64,000 nucleotides of DNA, taken from positions 29,525,001-29,589,000 of the forward strand of contig CM032230.1 of the NCBI GenBank assembly GCA_019009955.1, read 5' to 3'. Positions 47,191 through 59,351 of the stretch are shown here, piece after piece. Each line of letters starts with the position of its first letter. Within the stretch, counting starts at the first letter, position 1. The notes under the pieces were generated by a model that worked only from the letters and a program-made list of their open reading frames with translations, was not told the origin of the DNA and did not search any database. A program made the position numbers and the translations under genes. Origin of the DNA: Riptortus pedestris (taxonomy: Eukaryota > Arthropoda > Insecta > Hemiptera > Alydidae).

Positions 47191-47430
47191 AGATTAAAAA
47201 CTAAATATGATTTTCAAAATACATTTATCATGCGAGATGCGTGAAAAGTTCGGGCGTGATGGCGTTATGAATTAAAATTTTACCTTGTCTGAAAAATATT
47301 TATTTGATCTAAACCATACTCCATATTTAACTCATTCAGTCAACATTAAAGACTTATTTGTTATTGCCTAAAATTGGAATTGGGGGTTTTAGTGAGGGAG
47401 GGAATTCGAACATACAAGAAAACTCCGTTT
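47182..47430 (+). repeat. Left palindrome arm, distal part
   Basis: It is the reverse complement of about 50100-50347. Matching blocks are AAAACTAAATATGATTTTCAAAATAC, ATTTATCATGCGAGATGC, AAAATTGGAATTGG and GGGAATTCGAACAT. The arm is interrupted at 47430 by a HINE-like element and continues at 49431. Confidence 0.85.
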
Positions 47431-47431
47431 T

Positions 47432-47556
47432 AGCAGATTTCCCTTAAGGTAAATCAGCTATTGAGGTTGTACTCATGACGGAATTTTAGAAATTTTTCTT
47501 CAAATGTCCATCGATCCTACCAAGTAGATGACGAAAATGAGGTCCGTTCAAAACGG

Positions 47557-47635
<79 letters not shown>

Positions 47636-48897
47636 TAGCTCAGATACCCGGCTTCGCTCGGGAATTCATTTGAGACTGAATGGTGATGGTATTTTTTTGG
47701 CAAGGCTTTACTTTGCACAATATTTTGACATTTACCCGTCCCAGTGTTTAGTTTAAATACCCGTCGTTTCTGTGGATTTGTTAATAATAAAAGTATTTTT
47801 TTATGTAAGACTTCACTGTTCTCCATATTGTCATATTTCCCGTTTCCTGTGCATTATGCATAGATTTGAATTATTAAGTACAAAATATTAACATACATTT
47901 GAATTAGTTTTTCCCGGTGAGGTACGTTGTAGTTGCAAGAATTGTTGAGAAAATTTCACTAAATAATAAAATAAACAACTTTGTTATGTGCATATTTGCC
48001 GAAACCCCAATAGGAGACGAAATATCACTATTTTTAATTTCAGGCCTCCCTTATAACCCCCACTCCTGCCCGTCCCTAGAAATGTTAGTATGGCTTATTA
48101 TAAGGAAGGCGTTAGTGCTAATTAACACACCGAGTTTGGTTTAGTTTGGTTCAGTTTTTTGTGCCAAATAAAATTGTTGAACTTCCGCAGTAGTTTTTAA
48201 CGTATAACTCATTTATACTTAGGTATACGAAAAAAGTGTATATAACAAAAGTTTCTCTAAATACCAAAATAAACAACTTTTGTTATGTGCATATTTGCCA
48301 ATACCCCAATAGGAAACAAAATATCACTATTTTTAATTTCAGGCCTCCCTTATAACCCCCACTCCTGCCCGTCCCTAGAAATGTTAGTATGGCTTATTAT
48401 AAGGAAGACGTTAGTGCTAATTCACGTACCGAGTTTGGTTTAGTTCGGTTGAGTCTTTTGTGCCAAATAAAATTGTTGACTTCTGCTATCACTTTTTGGC
48501 GTAGAAGGCCTTTATAATTAGGTATACGACAAAAGTGTATATAACAAAAGTTTCTCTAAATAACAAAATAAGTAACTTTTGTTATGAGCATATTTGCCGA
48601 TAAAGCAATATGAACCGAAATATCACTATTTTTAAGTTCAGGCGTCCCTTATAACCCCCTCTTCTGTTCGTCTCAGAGAATATTAGTATAGCCTAAAGTC
48701 TAAGTTGGGCTAGTAGTAATATACTTACCAAGGTTCATAAAATTCGGTTCAGCCGTTTATGCGTGAAAAGGTAACAAACAAACAAACAAACAAACATACA
48801 CGAAAGAAACAAAATGCAGTTATGGTGTCTATGACATGTGAAACGAAAAGTTATCGTGAAATTTCGCGAAAAAAATCAATGTACAGACAGAGGTTAC

Positions 48898-48967
<70 letters not shown>

Positions 48968-49430
48968 ATCTGTCTATCTATATATTTGTCTGTTACCGCT
49001 CTAGCGGTCGCAATTTTTGTTTGATCGTTACCAAACTCGATAATTAGTCGTTTTATGTAAAAAGAAAGATCAAGTTCTTTAACGGCTTAAATCGGACCAT
49101 TGAGAGGGGGGGTTTAGAGGGGAGGATTTTCAAAAATTCGAAATATCTCCGTTACTATACGTCGGATCGAAAAATAATACAAAATCAATCTTATTGCAAA
49201 TTAAATGTACTATAAATATTGTTATATACAGTTATTCCCTTTCTTGAATAGTAACCGAGATATTTGCATTTTTATTAAATTTGGGGTGATAACTGATTTT
49301 TGAATTTCCCGCCAGAAGCTAGTTCGGCCCTTTGCCTGGTAACTGTCGGCTCTCGTATGGAGATTTCTCTATTGTATAACTTCACGTAGGAAATCTGCTT
49401 AGTTTACGCAGCCCCTGCGTGACGGACTTT
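47432..49430 (+). mobile_element. HINE-like element carrying tandem-repeat element copy B
   Basis: It starts AGCAGATTTCCCTTAAGG and has (TA)n up to 47633 and again at 48904-48958. After the inserted element it resumes TGTCTGTTACCGCTCTAGCGG and ends with GGAAATCTGCTTAG, the perfect stem-loop and GACGGACTT. It interrupts a palindrome arm between CTCCGTT and TTATGAGTCGG. Confidence 0.9.
47634..48903 (+). mobile_element. Tandem-repeat element inserted at TA, copy B
   Basis: It begins ACTAGCTCAGATACCCGGCTTCGCTCGGG. Three units of 300 bp are marked by hairpins near 47955, 48246 and 48546. The end section contains CGGTTCAGCCGTTTATGCG, GGTAACAAACAAACAAACAAAC and AGGTTACAATTTTA. It sits in the middle of a (TA)n tract. 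Confidence 0.9.
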
Positions 49431-49702
49431 TTATGAGTCGGTTCGTAAAATGTTTTAGAAACAATCTCCTTAAACTACTGTGGGTCTATGGATTTTTTTG
49501 TCTCCCAAATATTAAGCGAGTTATCGTATTTCTTGTTTTCAGTCTTCATTAAACCATATTTTCTACTCATCGGTTTCCTAACTAGAGATATGTGGCGACA
49601 TGTGATCACTAGTGTGTTATACAGGCACGGGGGGAATTTGGGGACTTTATTTATTCGATTATTTGCCATGTATGTGCTCATTGTTTATAAATTAACACTA
49701 TA
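49431..49702 (+). repeat. Left palindrome arm, proximal part
   Basis: It is the reverse complement of about 49827-50094: TTATGAGTCGG, GTAAAATGTT, TTTTTTTGTCTCCCAAATATT, CTACTCATCGGTTT, GATATGTGGCGACATGTGATC and ATTGTTTATAAATTAACAC. Confidence 0.88.
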
Positions 49703-49826
49703 ATGAACGAATTACGAACATGCCATGAACAAATGATGAGTCGAGCCGCTGCGTTCCTAATATAGTAAGTACACTTAATGGCGTTCAACTCATTATAAGA
49801 AATCGTCAGTGTTAATAGTGTTAATT
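49703..49826. repeat. Palindrome spacer, also directly repeated
   Basis: The block AATGAACGAATTACGAACATGCC ... AAGAAATCGTCAG at about 49702-49810 recurs almost unchanged at 50371-50481, directly beyond the right arm. Confidence 0.88.
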
Positions 49827-50347
49827 TATAAACAATGAGCACATATATGGCAAATACTCAATTAAATAAAGTCCCCAGATTTCCCCCGCGCCTGTATAAC
49901 ACACTAATGATCACATGTCGCCACGTATTCTCTATCTCTAGTTAGAAAACCGATGAGTAGAAAATATGGTTTAATGAACACTGAAAACAAGAAATACGAT
50001 AACACTCTAAATACTTGGGAGACGAAAAAATGCATAGAACCACAACAGTTTACCAAGATTGGTTCCATAACATTTTACGATCCGACTCATAATAACGGAG
50101 ATTTTTTGAATGTTCGAATTCCCTGCCCCTCTAACCTCCCCCCTTTCCAATTCCAATTTTAGACAAAAACAAATAAGGCTTTAGTGCTGACTGAGCCAGT
50201 TAAATATGCAGCATGTTATACATCAAATAAATATTTTTGAGACAAAACATAAAATCTTAATTCAGACTCCAACAAATCCGGAATTTCCAAGCATCTCGCA
50301 TGATAAATGTATTTTGAAAATCACATTTAGTTTTTAATCTTAGTATT
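49827..50347 (-). repeat. Right palindrome arm
   Basis: Uninterrupted arm of about 520 bp. It also contains HINE-like internal wording (GATCCGACTCATAATAACGGAGAT), so the palindrome was built at least partly from that family. The open frames 49475-49681 (minus) and 49953-50162 (plus) encode similar peptides only because of this symmetry. Confidence 0.85.
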
Positions 50348-51184
50348 TAGCTTTTTTATATATTAACACTATAATGAACGAATTACGAACATGCCATGAA
50401 CAAATGATGGGTCGAGCCGATGCGTTCCTAACAAAGTAAGTACACTTAATGGCGTTCAACTCATTATAAGAAATCGTCAGGTCCAGAGTAGGAGATAATA
50501 TTAGTTAATAGTTTTTCAAAATGTGGTCTTCAAGTAGGTAGGTCTAGAATGACGCTTTATGGGGGAGGCATTTTATGGCCATTAAAATATAATAACGATT
50601 TAATGTCATTAACAGATTTCATTTAATTATCTGGATACTACTTGTAGGGAAGGAACTTCTATAAAGCCTAGAAGACGTAAGGCGTAGGTGCTTAAAGGAG
50701 TTAGCATTTCACGAAGATATTAAAATACTCTAGTGGAGTATCATCTAATCTCCTTGGAAGTAGCGGCATCGTAAAAGGCTTTCATCTCTTAATTATCAAC
50801 TAATTATAAACTTTTATTGTAACCAACAAGGAAATTTTAATCATCTCAGTTTACTTTTGAGTCAAGAAAAGTAACCTTCTCGAAGTAAAGTTGTAAAAGC
50901 TTTTTGATAGAAGGGTTGCTAATTTATTTTCCACACACAGTGGATAGCCACATTAAATTGATAACACGATGGTTTTACTGCAGGCATCTTTGAAGAAAAT
51001 CAGGTTCAAACTTACACAATAACGTTCGTCCATTATTCTGAAAGTTTAGTCCTTTATCATGCAAATGTACTTGCAGTTTAATCATTTTCACTTCCCAGAA
51101 ACCAACTCTAACTATGATTATAGTTTCGACACAACAATATCTCCGGCTGATCACTAATGAAGTCTTTATAACGCTCATTATTGA
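50348..51184. other. Second spacer copy, then unassigned sequence
   Basis: The spacer repeat ends at 50481. From there to 51184 nothing is recognised. Confidence 0.5.
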
Positions 51185-51410
51185 ACTCCCCTCCGACCTT
51201 TTGGGCTCAGGGTAGGACACAGTCAAGCCGAGGTCTCAATAAACTCTCTAAAGCTAGAATCATGGATTCGATTCTCGCCTGAGCAATATTATTTTATTTA
51301 TCGATGATCTCACTAAATAAAATCTTTACTCCCAGCGTGGCTAGAAAAGGGTGGTACATTGTAGATACGACAAAAAGCGCCAGAACCACAAAGTGTACGA
51401 TAATAAATTA
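51185..51410 (+). mobile_element. tRNA-derived SINE, diverged
   Basis: GGGCTCAGGGTAGGACAC, box B-like GGATTCGATTCTCGCCTGAGC, CTCACTAAATAAAATC, GGCTAGAAAAGGGTGG and TGTACGATAATAAATT in the usual order. Confidence 0.75.
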
Positions 51411-51481
51411 AAACCTAATCAGCAGAAATTACATCAGACAACATGTGATTTTTTTTTATATTACTAAAAGGTATTCATTTA

Positions 51482-51519
51482 CGACGAAAATGAGGTTCAT
51501 TCAAAATTGTATATATATT

Positions 51520-51551
<32 letters not shown>

Positions 51552-52400
51552 CACACACACACATATACTTGTCTGTTACTGCTCTATCGGTTTCAATTAT
51601 TGTTTGATCGTTACCTAACTTGATATTTAGTCATTTTATGTAAAAAGAAAAATCGAGTTCGTTATTGGCTGAAATTGGACAAAGGGGAGGGAGGTTAGAG
51701 GGGGAGAATTTTGAAATTTTGAAATATCTCCGTTACTATTTCGGATCGAATAAGTGTATAGAGTCAATCCTATAAAAAAATTAAATGTACTATACATATT
51801 GTTATATACATTTATTCTCTATTTTGAATATTAACTGAGATATTTGAATTTTTTAGTTTTCAGAAAACCTCCAGTTCTACTCATGTTACATAAACAATAC
51901 TCTTTTATATAATAAACCACTCCATTCTAAGCTTAAATACCAAATATTGTTTTCAAAAGACCTTTATTATACAATATATATACAAATATATACAGGCTAC
52001 CCTCTCCCCCTGTTTTAAGTTCTTGGACTACTAAAATTTGATTGATTGAAATAAAAATTATTCTGATTCATTATACATCACAGTACTAGATAAAGTAAAT
52101 AGTTATCAATAAAATTAATATGCTATATTGTGATATATTTCAGTAATTGTTTTTCTTTCCGGTGAGAGACTGGCAGACCTGTTTGTTTACATTTCAGACT
52201 CTTCCCGTCGGGAGTTTATCAAAATTGACTGAAGGATTTCTTCTTACCGTTTGTATTCATTCACTTATAAAATTAAAATTATTTATTTATGTTTCTCGCA
52301 ATTTTTTCACTTATATTCACGGTGGTGTTGTGTTACCAGTGTGTAAATTCATCTATTGTTTAACTCCAGGAGGGAAGTCTGCTCAGTTTACGCAGAAGGA
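51482..52400 (+). mobile_element. HINE-like element, both ends damaged
   Basis: It starts within the GACGAAAATGAGG block and has (TA)n at about 51510-51545. It carries the long internal module (GGTGAGAGACTGGCAGACC, CCGTCGGGAG) and ends near GTCTGCTCAGTTTACGCAG without the stem-loop. Confidence 0.8.
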
Positions 52401-52635
52401 AGAGCATGGAACCTGCAGTTATTGTATAGCCTAACATATTATTTTTGTTTTAAAGTTAATTATTAGGTCCCTGAATATACCAAGGGAAATGTTTATGAGT
52501 GAAGTAAATTATTGTATTGATTTTAGAATACCCTTTGAGAAGGAACAGAAGTTTTTAAACGCTTCGGGGAAATAAGGATTTATTTTGAAAGTTTTTTGAC
52601 CACATGGCTCAAAACTCTATACTAAGTATGCGCGC

Positions 52636-52669
<34 letters not shown>

Positions 52670-52861
52670 GTGCTGATGTTTTCGACCAGGTTGTAGTTAT
52701 ATATGGTGTGTTATTCTTTTCGGAGTTTTGGGCAATGTTGGTGAAATAAATCTTAGTTTATGCCGATATTTCGAGAATCTTTATTTTCTCTTCTTCAGGG
52801 CAAGACTAAATATACCTATAAACTATTATACATTGTTATTGCACTATGACTAGGGTTATAG

Positions 52862-52911
<50 letters not shown>

Positions 52912-53230
52912 GTGTTTCCTTCCTATAGTAACGCTATAAGAGTGTCGTTTATTAGTTTCTGCATGTCCAATGCTGGTGAGCATATCACATGCATTTGTAG
53001 TGTGTTACAATTAATTTATTCATAAATAATTTAAAAGTATGATATATATATATAAAGAATTTACAATAACAACGTTAAAAGTAAAGTAAAAACATATAAA
53101 GAGAAAATTATTAATCTTAAAAAGAAAAAGAGGAAAGAAATAATGGTTATCCTATAAATATTTTAAGTATTGTAGTAGTATCAGCTATAATAAGTATTCA
53201 ACAGATTAATAGTATCAAAAGCATGTTCTG

Positions 53231-53279
<49 letters not shown>

Positions 53280-53984
53280 TTTTTGAGTTCTCTTAAAATG
53301 TTTTTTAAAGGTATATCTTTATATGAATTAAGTGCCAATTAGTTGTTTATAATTTACACCTTCAAAAAGGATTCAATATGGTTTTCTTTATTGTGTCTGA
53401 ATTTTTATTTCAAAAAAATCATTTTAAAAATGTATAATGGGAGGGGAGAGATCTAAGGGGACGTTCAGGAAAAGAGTTTTATCATTTTTAATATTTATAT
53501 TACAAGCAAAAGAATATGCCGTTGCAATTTATATGAAATTTTCACTTTTTCCAGTAAATTCCTTCTTTCTCTTTTAATTGCCCTTTTGAAACATTAGTCT
53601 CTGTGATATTAATTTTACAGGGGAAAAGATCATTTGATCAACTTCATAAATGAATATTTTAGTTATTAGGTTCAATTATAAGAACTTGGAAAGAAAGCCG
53701 TTCAAGCGTGCAAGTTCCTAACTTTGGGAAAACTTAATTAGACGAGAAAATAATTTGTCCTCCCATTATATTAATTAATGTCTGCCTTTGGCCATTAGAG
53801 GAACACAATGGGATCACGAGATTTGTGCGGTAATCAACTAACAGATCGTGATGCAATAACCTCATGAGGTTTCAGAGGTCATAGGTCGATATTAGTTATG
53901 TATAATACATATATGCAAAATGTATTCTGTGATGCATAATAACAGAAACACAACTTAACTATCTTTATATGATAATATGAATGG
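52401..53984. other. Spacer with TA tracts and a foldback-arm relative
   Basis: (TA)n at about 52636-52665, 52862-52907 and 53236-53276. At about 52735-52802 the sequence resembles an arm of the foldback at 8768-9203 (GTTGGTGAAATAA, GATATTTCGAGAATC, CTTCTTCAGGGC). No gene is supported. Confidence 0.5.
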
Positions 53985-54790
53985 TTGCAAGTTTTGTTTG
54001 ATCCTAACCCCACTCGATATATAAGCAAAACTAAAGGCCAAGCTCGTTAATGGCTGAAATCGGGACAAGTGGGAGGAGGAATTCCAAAAATTTGAAATAT
54101 CTCCGTAAATATATGTCAAATCGAAAAATCGTATAAAAGTAATATTATTGCAAATACAATATACTATACATTTTGTTTTATATAATTATTCTCTATATTT
54201 AATATTAAAGGAGATATTTGCATTTTTTTAATTTTCAGCCTTTAGGAAACGACCACTCCCACTCATATCATTAGCAATACGCTGTTATATCATAAACCAC
54301 TTTATCCCTAGCTTAAATTCGTTAACTGTGTGTGAAACATGTAAATAAGTAAGTTGATGACCTCTTTAATTAAGATTTTGAGGTTGTGAACCGGAAATGT
54401 TTATTTCTTCTATACCATACTCAATATTTTAAACACTATAGGTCATATTACTAAATACCTGAAATCAGGGGGTAGGTTAGAGTGGGTATTTTGACAATCA
54501 AAATGTCGTTATTATCGTATCGCAAAATTCTATAGAATCAATCTCGTTAATCTTTTGATGTTCTTAAATTTATATTTTATGTATTTTTTTCGTAACACAA
54601 ATATTAAACGAGTTATTTGTACTTAATTGTTTTCAGCCTTCAGTAAACCGCCCCCCCCCCCCCAAACCCCATTTATTCATAGGTTTTTTTTCCATAGCAA
54701 TAGAGAATACATGGTTGAGAGGTAACAGGTGTGTTATCCCAGCAGGTGGGAAGTCTGCTTAGTTTACACAGCCCCTGCCTGATAGACTTT
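53985..54790 (+). mobile_element. HINE-like element, 5' part missing
   Basis: It starts GCAAGTTTTGTTTGATC and ends GGGAAGTCTGCTTAGTTTACACAGCCCCTGCCTGATAGACTTT (in pieces), a mutated terminus. A C-run lies at 54650-54663. Confidence 0.82.
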
Positions 54791-54946
54791 TTTTTGTATT
54801 GAACTTTTTTTTAGTCCCAACATTTTAAACTTCAACTAGAACCATCTTTAGGAACACTGTGCTTGCTGGACGCTATATTCGAAATACAGCGGACTACAAA
54901 TTGATGTATCTAATTAGCTGATTCCTATACGATCGACCATTTTTTT

Positions 54947-55085
54947 TATTATTATTTATTAACCTCCCCTTTTTGCTACTATGGCTAATTGGGACAAGTT
55001 ATCTACAGGTTACCACCTTTTCTAGCTATTGTGGGAATAACGATTTTATTTAATGTGTTTGTCACTAAATAAATTCCTACGACCA
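54947..55085 (-). mobile_element. SINE, tRNA part missing
   Basis: Reverse copy with TTATTTATTAACCTCCCC, GGCTAATTGGGACAAG and TTTTATTTAATGTGTTTGTCAC; it stops before the box B region. Confidence 0.75.
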
Positions 55086-55477
55086 TTTTAAATCAGTTAT
55101 ATCATGGCGTGATTCTTCTATCGGAAGGTTCTACTCACTGTACGCATTACAAACTATTTCAAAAGTAAATCTACTTTCCAATTATAATAATGATTTACCA
55201 AATAGCAGAAATCATATTAAACATAAGAAAATGAATGATTAGCGTCAACATCTATTTAAAAAAAAGTCAGAATTTATTTAGTACAATAAGTAGAAGATAC
55301 TTTTATTAAAGAATTACTATATTTCAACCATGGTAAGTTTAATATGTCAAATGTTTAATATATACTTACTTCAGTGGGTTTTCGTACATAGCAACTGGAT
55401 TGAGGGCTCACCTGTAAAATATAGAAAATATATTATACTATTGCAAAACAATAGGCTCATTTTATTTTAACTACTAA
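55086..55477. other. Spacer, nothing recognised
   Basis: No supported gene. Confidence 0.5.
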
Positions 55478-56129
55478 AAAGTCCGTCACGCAGGAGCTGC
55501 GTAAACTAAGCAAATTTCCCACGTGACGTTATAGAATAGATAAATCTGCCTACTAATACCAACAGTAGTAGGAAGATATCTCCAGAACTATTTACAAGGG
55601 ACGAATAGTTACAGAAACGGCCACACTAGCTCTCGGCGGATAGTCCCGACCATAGCCGACTCCTGCCGACCACACAAACAATACAAATGCAAATATCTCG
55701 GTTAATATTCAAGATAGAGAATAAATGTATGGAACAATATTATAGCACGTTTAATTTGCAATAAGATTGATTCTGTTTAATTTTTCGATCCGATGTATAG
55801 TAACGGAGATATTTCGAATTTTCGAAAATCCTCCCCTCTAAACCCCCCCCCCTCCCACTGGTCCGATTTTAGCCGTTAACGAACTTGATCTTTCTTTTTA
55901 CATATAACGACTAAATATTGAGTTTGGTAACAATGAAGCAAAAATTGCGTCCGCTAGAGAGGTAACAGACAAATATATATATATATAGATAGATAGATAT
56001 ATACAGTTTTGAATGGACCTCATTTTCGTCATCTACTAGGTAGGATCGATGGACATTTGAAGAAATTTTTCGAAAATTCCGTCATGAGTACAACCTCAAT
56101 AGCTGATTTCCCTTAAGGGAACATCTGCT
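55478..56129 (-). mobile_element. HINE-like element, complete
   Basis: AAAGTCCGTCACGCAGGAGCTGCG at the left, a short TA tract with TAGA units at 55974-56001, and TTCCCTTAAGGGAACATCTGCT at the right. Confidence 0.92.
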
Positions 56130-56438
56130 AAAATGTGTATATTTTTGTAGGGATGGTGGTCCACCCTAAAGCGACCACTTCACGAACGCATTGCCAAAGA
56201 AAGTTGGAGTACTTTAGTTCATATATTTTTTATTTAGTTTACACTTATAGAATCTTAATAATAGACGTTCTGGAATGTCTATATTATAATCATAAACGGC
56301 CAGCCCGTGGAGCGCAACTCTTCCCGTTTTTGGGCACGAAACACAATATATCTTGTCCTATCTGCTCCACCTGTCTCGTCATCAGATTTTAAATGCCCGC
56401 AGGGGCTGCGTAAACTAAGCAGAATTCCCAAGCGCTCC

Positions 56439-56450
56439 TATTCCACTTGA
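56439..56450 (+). repeat. LINE target site duplication, left
   Basis: TATTCCACTTGA, repeated at 59340-59351. Confidence 0.88.
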
Positions 56451-56457
56451 TTAATTA

Positions 56458-58410
56458 ATGTTAGTAATATCCCTCGATCTGGAGAAAGCATATGACTCTG
56501 TATGGAGAAGGCTTATTCTCTCTCAGTTGATCGAATGGGGTGTCCAGGGAAACATTATAAGGTTCCTAGATAACTATCTGTCTGAACGATTTTTCAGAGT
56601 GAGGGTAGGTACCACTTTATCTGAAGCATTTCTTCAGGAGAATGGATTGCCTCAGGGAGGTGTGCTGAGTACAAATTTGTTCTTCATAGCTGTATATTCT
56701 GTCATTAAATTTATCCGCCTAGATGTATCTTACTGACTGTATGCTGATGACCTTATCTTATACATCACTTACTCTTCATTAACATACGCACAAAACATCA
56801 TACAGCACACATTAAATGAACTTCAAAAATGGTGTTCTGTAACTGGGTTTAAGTTATCAATCGAAAAAACAAAGTATACCATTTTCACCCGAAAAAGAAG
56901 TTACGAATGCCCACAATTAACACTCTACAACACTATTATAAATAAGACAGACGAACTTACATTTCTTGGACTTACATTTGACAGAAAACTCACATGGGTT
57001 CCCCATTTAAAGGGCCTCATTAGTAAATGCAAGAAAAGCTTGGATTTATTAAGGGTACTTAGTAATTCTGCATGGGGAGCTGACAGATGTTCTATGCTAT
57101 CTTTTTATCGTGCTTATACCAGGTCATTGCTGGATTATGGCTGTATAGCATATTCATCAGCCAGTCCAAATACACTTAAAATGTTAGACACAATACACAA
57201 CAAAGGACTGAGGATAGCAACTGGAGCCTTCAGATCTAGCCCTGTTGATAGTTTATGTGTTGAAGCGGGAGAACCTCCATTGGAATACAGGAGACGTATC
57301 ATCTGCTTAAAATTTATTTTAAAATGCAAAGCATTAGATGCTCCATGCGTCAATGTATTCTTAAATAACACACTTTACAACAAATACATAGAAAAACACA
57401 CTAAACATAAACCTCTAGTCGTACGCACTTCAGAAAACACTATTGATTCGAACATATTACAAACTCAAATACACCATAACAGAAACATAACACTCCCTCC
57501 ATGGAGAATAAATAACTTAACTATTAATTTAACTTTAACAAAATTTAACAAAAGAAATCCTTTATCTGCCAAATTTTACAGAATAGCTTTTAACTCAATT
57601 GTAGCAAATAACCCAAACTCACTTCACACTTTTACTGACGGATCCAAGACTGACTTTGGAACAGCAGCTGCAGCAATTATTAATACTGACATTTACACTA
57701 CAAAACTCAACAATAATACAAGTATTTACACAGCTGAGTTACAAGCCATAAATATTGCCCTTTCAAAATTCCACAATGTTCAAAATTCCCAAATTTACTT
57801 ATTCACAGATTCCTTAAGTTCTTTATTCTCCTTAAAGAATATTTACAGTACTCATCCCATCATAACCCAAATTTTAGAAAACATTATACATCTTCAAAAC
57901 AACATTACACTAGTATGGCTACCAGGACACCAAAATATTGGACAAAGTACTGAAGTCGATGAACATGCAAAATTAGCTACCCAAAAACTTTACGTAGACA
58001 CAAATGAACTAACGGTAGACGATTTAATACACTCTGCAATAACTAACGTACTACATGATTGGCAACACAAATGGCTACAAACAGACAATAAACTAAGACA
58101 AATTAAATCAACAGTACTCACACGGACTAACAAAATTGCAACATATTCGCGGAGAGAGGAAGTGATTTTAACAAGGCTCCGCATAGGTCACTCCTTTATT
58201 ACTCATAACTATTTAATGGAAAAAAGGGAGCAGCCCAAATGCAATGTATGCAATTTGACTCTTACAATAAAACACATACTGACAGACTGCAAGAGACGAG
58301 ATCATTTACAGATACCCCACGACCTACATGACTTACTCACTGAAGGTAGCCCATACATACCCACTATACTACAACATTTAAAAGACATTAACATATACAC
58401 AAAAATTTAA
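56458..58410 (+). pseudogene. Reverse transcriptase-RNase H polyprotein fragment with one in-frame TGA
   Basis: One reading frame covers this whole stretch, broken only by a TGA at 56734-56736. Before it are the reverse transcriptase blocks LDLEKAYDSVW (catalytic Asp at residue 7) and GLPQGG (residues 63-68). Right after it is LYADD with the paired catalytic Asp residues. The open part from 57040 (456 codons) holds the thumb, then RNase H with acidic residues at TDGS (D200), AEL (E223), TDS (D257) and VDEHA (D307), plus WLPGH (H297). It closes with RLRIGHSFITHNYL and a C-x2-C-x7-H-x4-C motif (C401, C404, H412, C417). The endonuclease and ORF1 are absent through 5' truncation. A stop lies just upstream (56452-56454). 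The frame is otherwise clean, so the insertion is young. Confidence 0.92.
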
Positions 58411-58464
58411 CTAATATAATCCATTTAAAATTAATGTTTGCATTTTAAAATAAATGTTATAATG

Positions 58465-58526
<62 letters not shown>
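58465..58526. repeat. (GT)n microsatellite in the LINE 3' region
   Basis: About 31 GT units, 55 bp after the coding stop. Confidence 0.95.
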
Positions 58527-58527
<1 letters not shown>

Positions 58528-58799
58528 GTGTGGGTGTATGAGTTTTCACTCACCCCAGTGTTTTTTAGGGAGTACAGAGTTTTATGTAAATAGTCACTAG
58601 TAAAAACTTATGTTTTATGTAAACCTTAATCATTTTAAATTTCTTTTATTCATTTTATACACCAATTTTATTTTAATTATTGATTTATTTAATTAATATT
58701 TAAATATTCTATTAATGATTTCTTTATTGTCCAATATCAATAGTTTTGATTTGCAGTTTTCACCTAGCTTTGAATTTTGTCTTTATTTGTTCTCTTGCT

Positions 58800-59270
58800 C
58801 ATTTATTTTTTATCTTTGCTGTGTTCAATACTTGTTTTTTGATTCCCATTCATGCTTTTTGAGTTCCATTTTGTTTTTGAGTTCCATTTACATTTTGAGT
58901 TCTAGTTCCGTTTTTGTGTTTCATTCAGTTTTAGTGTTTAATTTCGCCTTTTGTGTTCTATTTTTTTTTTATTCCAGTCCTGTTTTGAGTTGCGTTCCTA
59001 TTTCTTTCCCATTTCTGTTTTGATATCATCTCTGTTTTTTGTGTTTTCTCTCTGTGTTTTGATCCTTTTATGTTTTGTAAATCCTTTGTTTGTTTTGTGT
59101 TCTGTGTTCCTTTTGTGTTTTGTGTTCCTTTTGCGTTTTGTGTTCCTTATCTGTTTTGTTTTCCTTTTGTGCTTTGTGTTCCATTTCTGTTTTGTTTAAT
59201 TTTGTTAATTTTTTTTGTATGTATTGTTTTTTTTTTGCTTGTATTGTTTTGTTTTTTAAAGATACAAATC
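58800..59270 (+). repeat. T-rich degenerate decamer repeat in LINE 3' UTR
   Basis: TTTTGTGTTC(C/T) and close variants recur many times, densest at 59030-59190. Open frames here give Cys/Phe/Leu-rich peptides typical of translated low-complexity sequence. Confidence 0.8.
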
Positions 59271-59310
59271 CTTTAGTTTAGAGCAACATCGCCGAAGCTG
59301 CGAAGCTCCA

Positions 59311-59351
59311 ATAAATAAATAAATAAATAAATAAATAAATATTCCACTTGA
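59311..59351 (+). repeat. (AATA)n tail and right target duplication
   Basis: AATA units to 59340, then TATTCCACTTGA (59340-59351), identical to the left copy. Confidence 0.88.

Larger units (their letters stand above)
56451..59340 (+). mobile_element. 5'-truncated non-LTR retrotransposon (RNase H-bearing LINE)
   Basis: 2.9 kb flanked by a 12-bp duplication. The element starts within the reverse transcriptase. It runs through RNase H and a C-terminal zinc-binding motif, then a 3' untranslated region of about 930 bp with a (GT)n tract, a T-rich GTGTTC-rich section and an (AATA)n tail at 59311-59340. 5' truncation with a target duplication is the usual outcome of target-primed reverse transcription. 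RNase H places it in or near the I/R1/Jockey group; the exact clade is not settled. Confidence 0.92.

Noticed and set aside
49475..50162. Two similar short proteins on opposite strands
   Set aside because: The similarity is caused by the palindrome arms, not by duplicated genes.
58715..59281. Overlapping open frames with Cys/Phe/Leu-rich, membrane-like peptides
   Set aside because: They translate the T-rich TTTTGTGTTCC repeat in a LINE 3' untranslated region. Three frames are open at once, which is a low-complexity effect.
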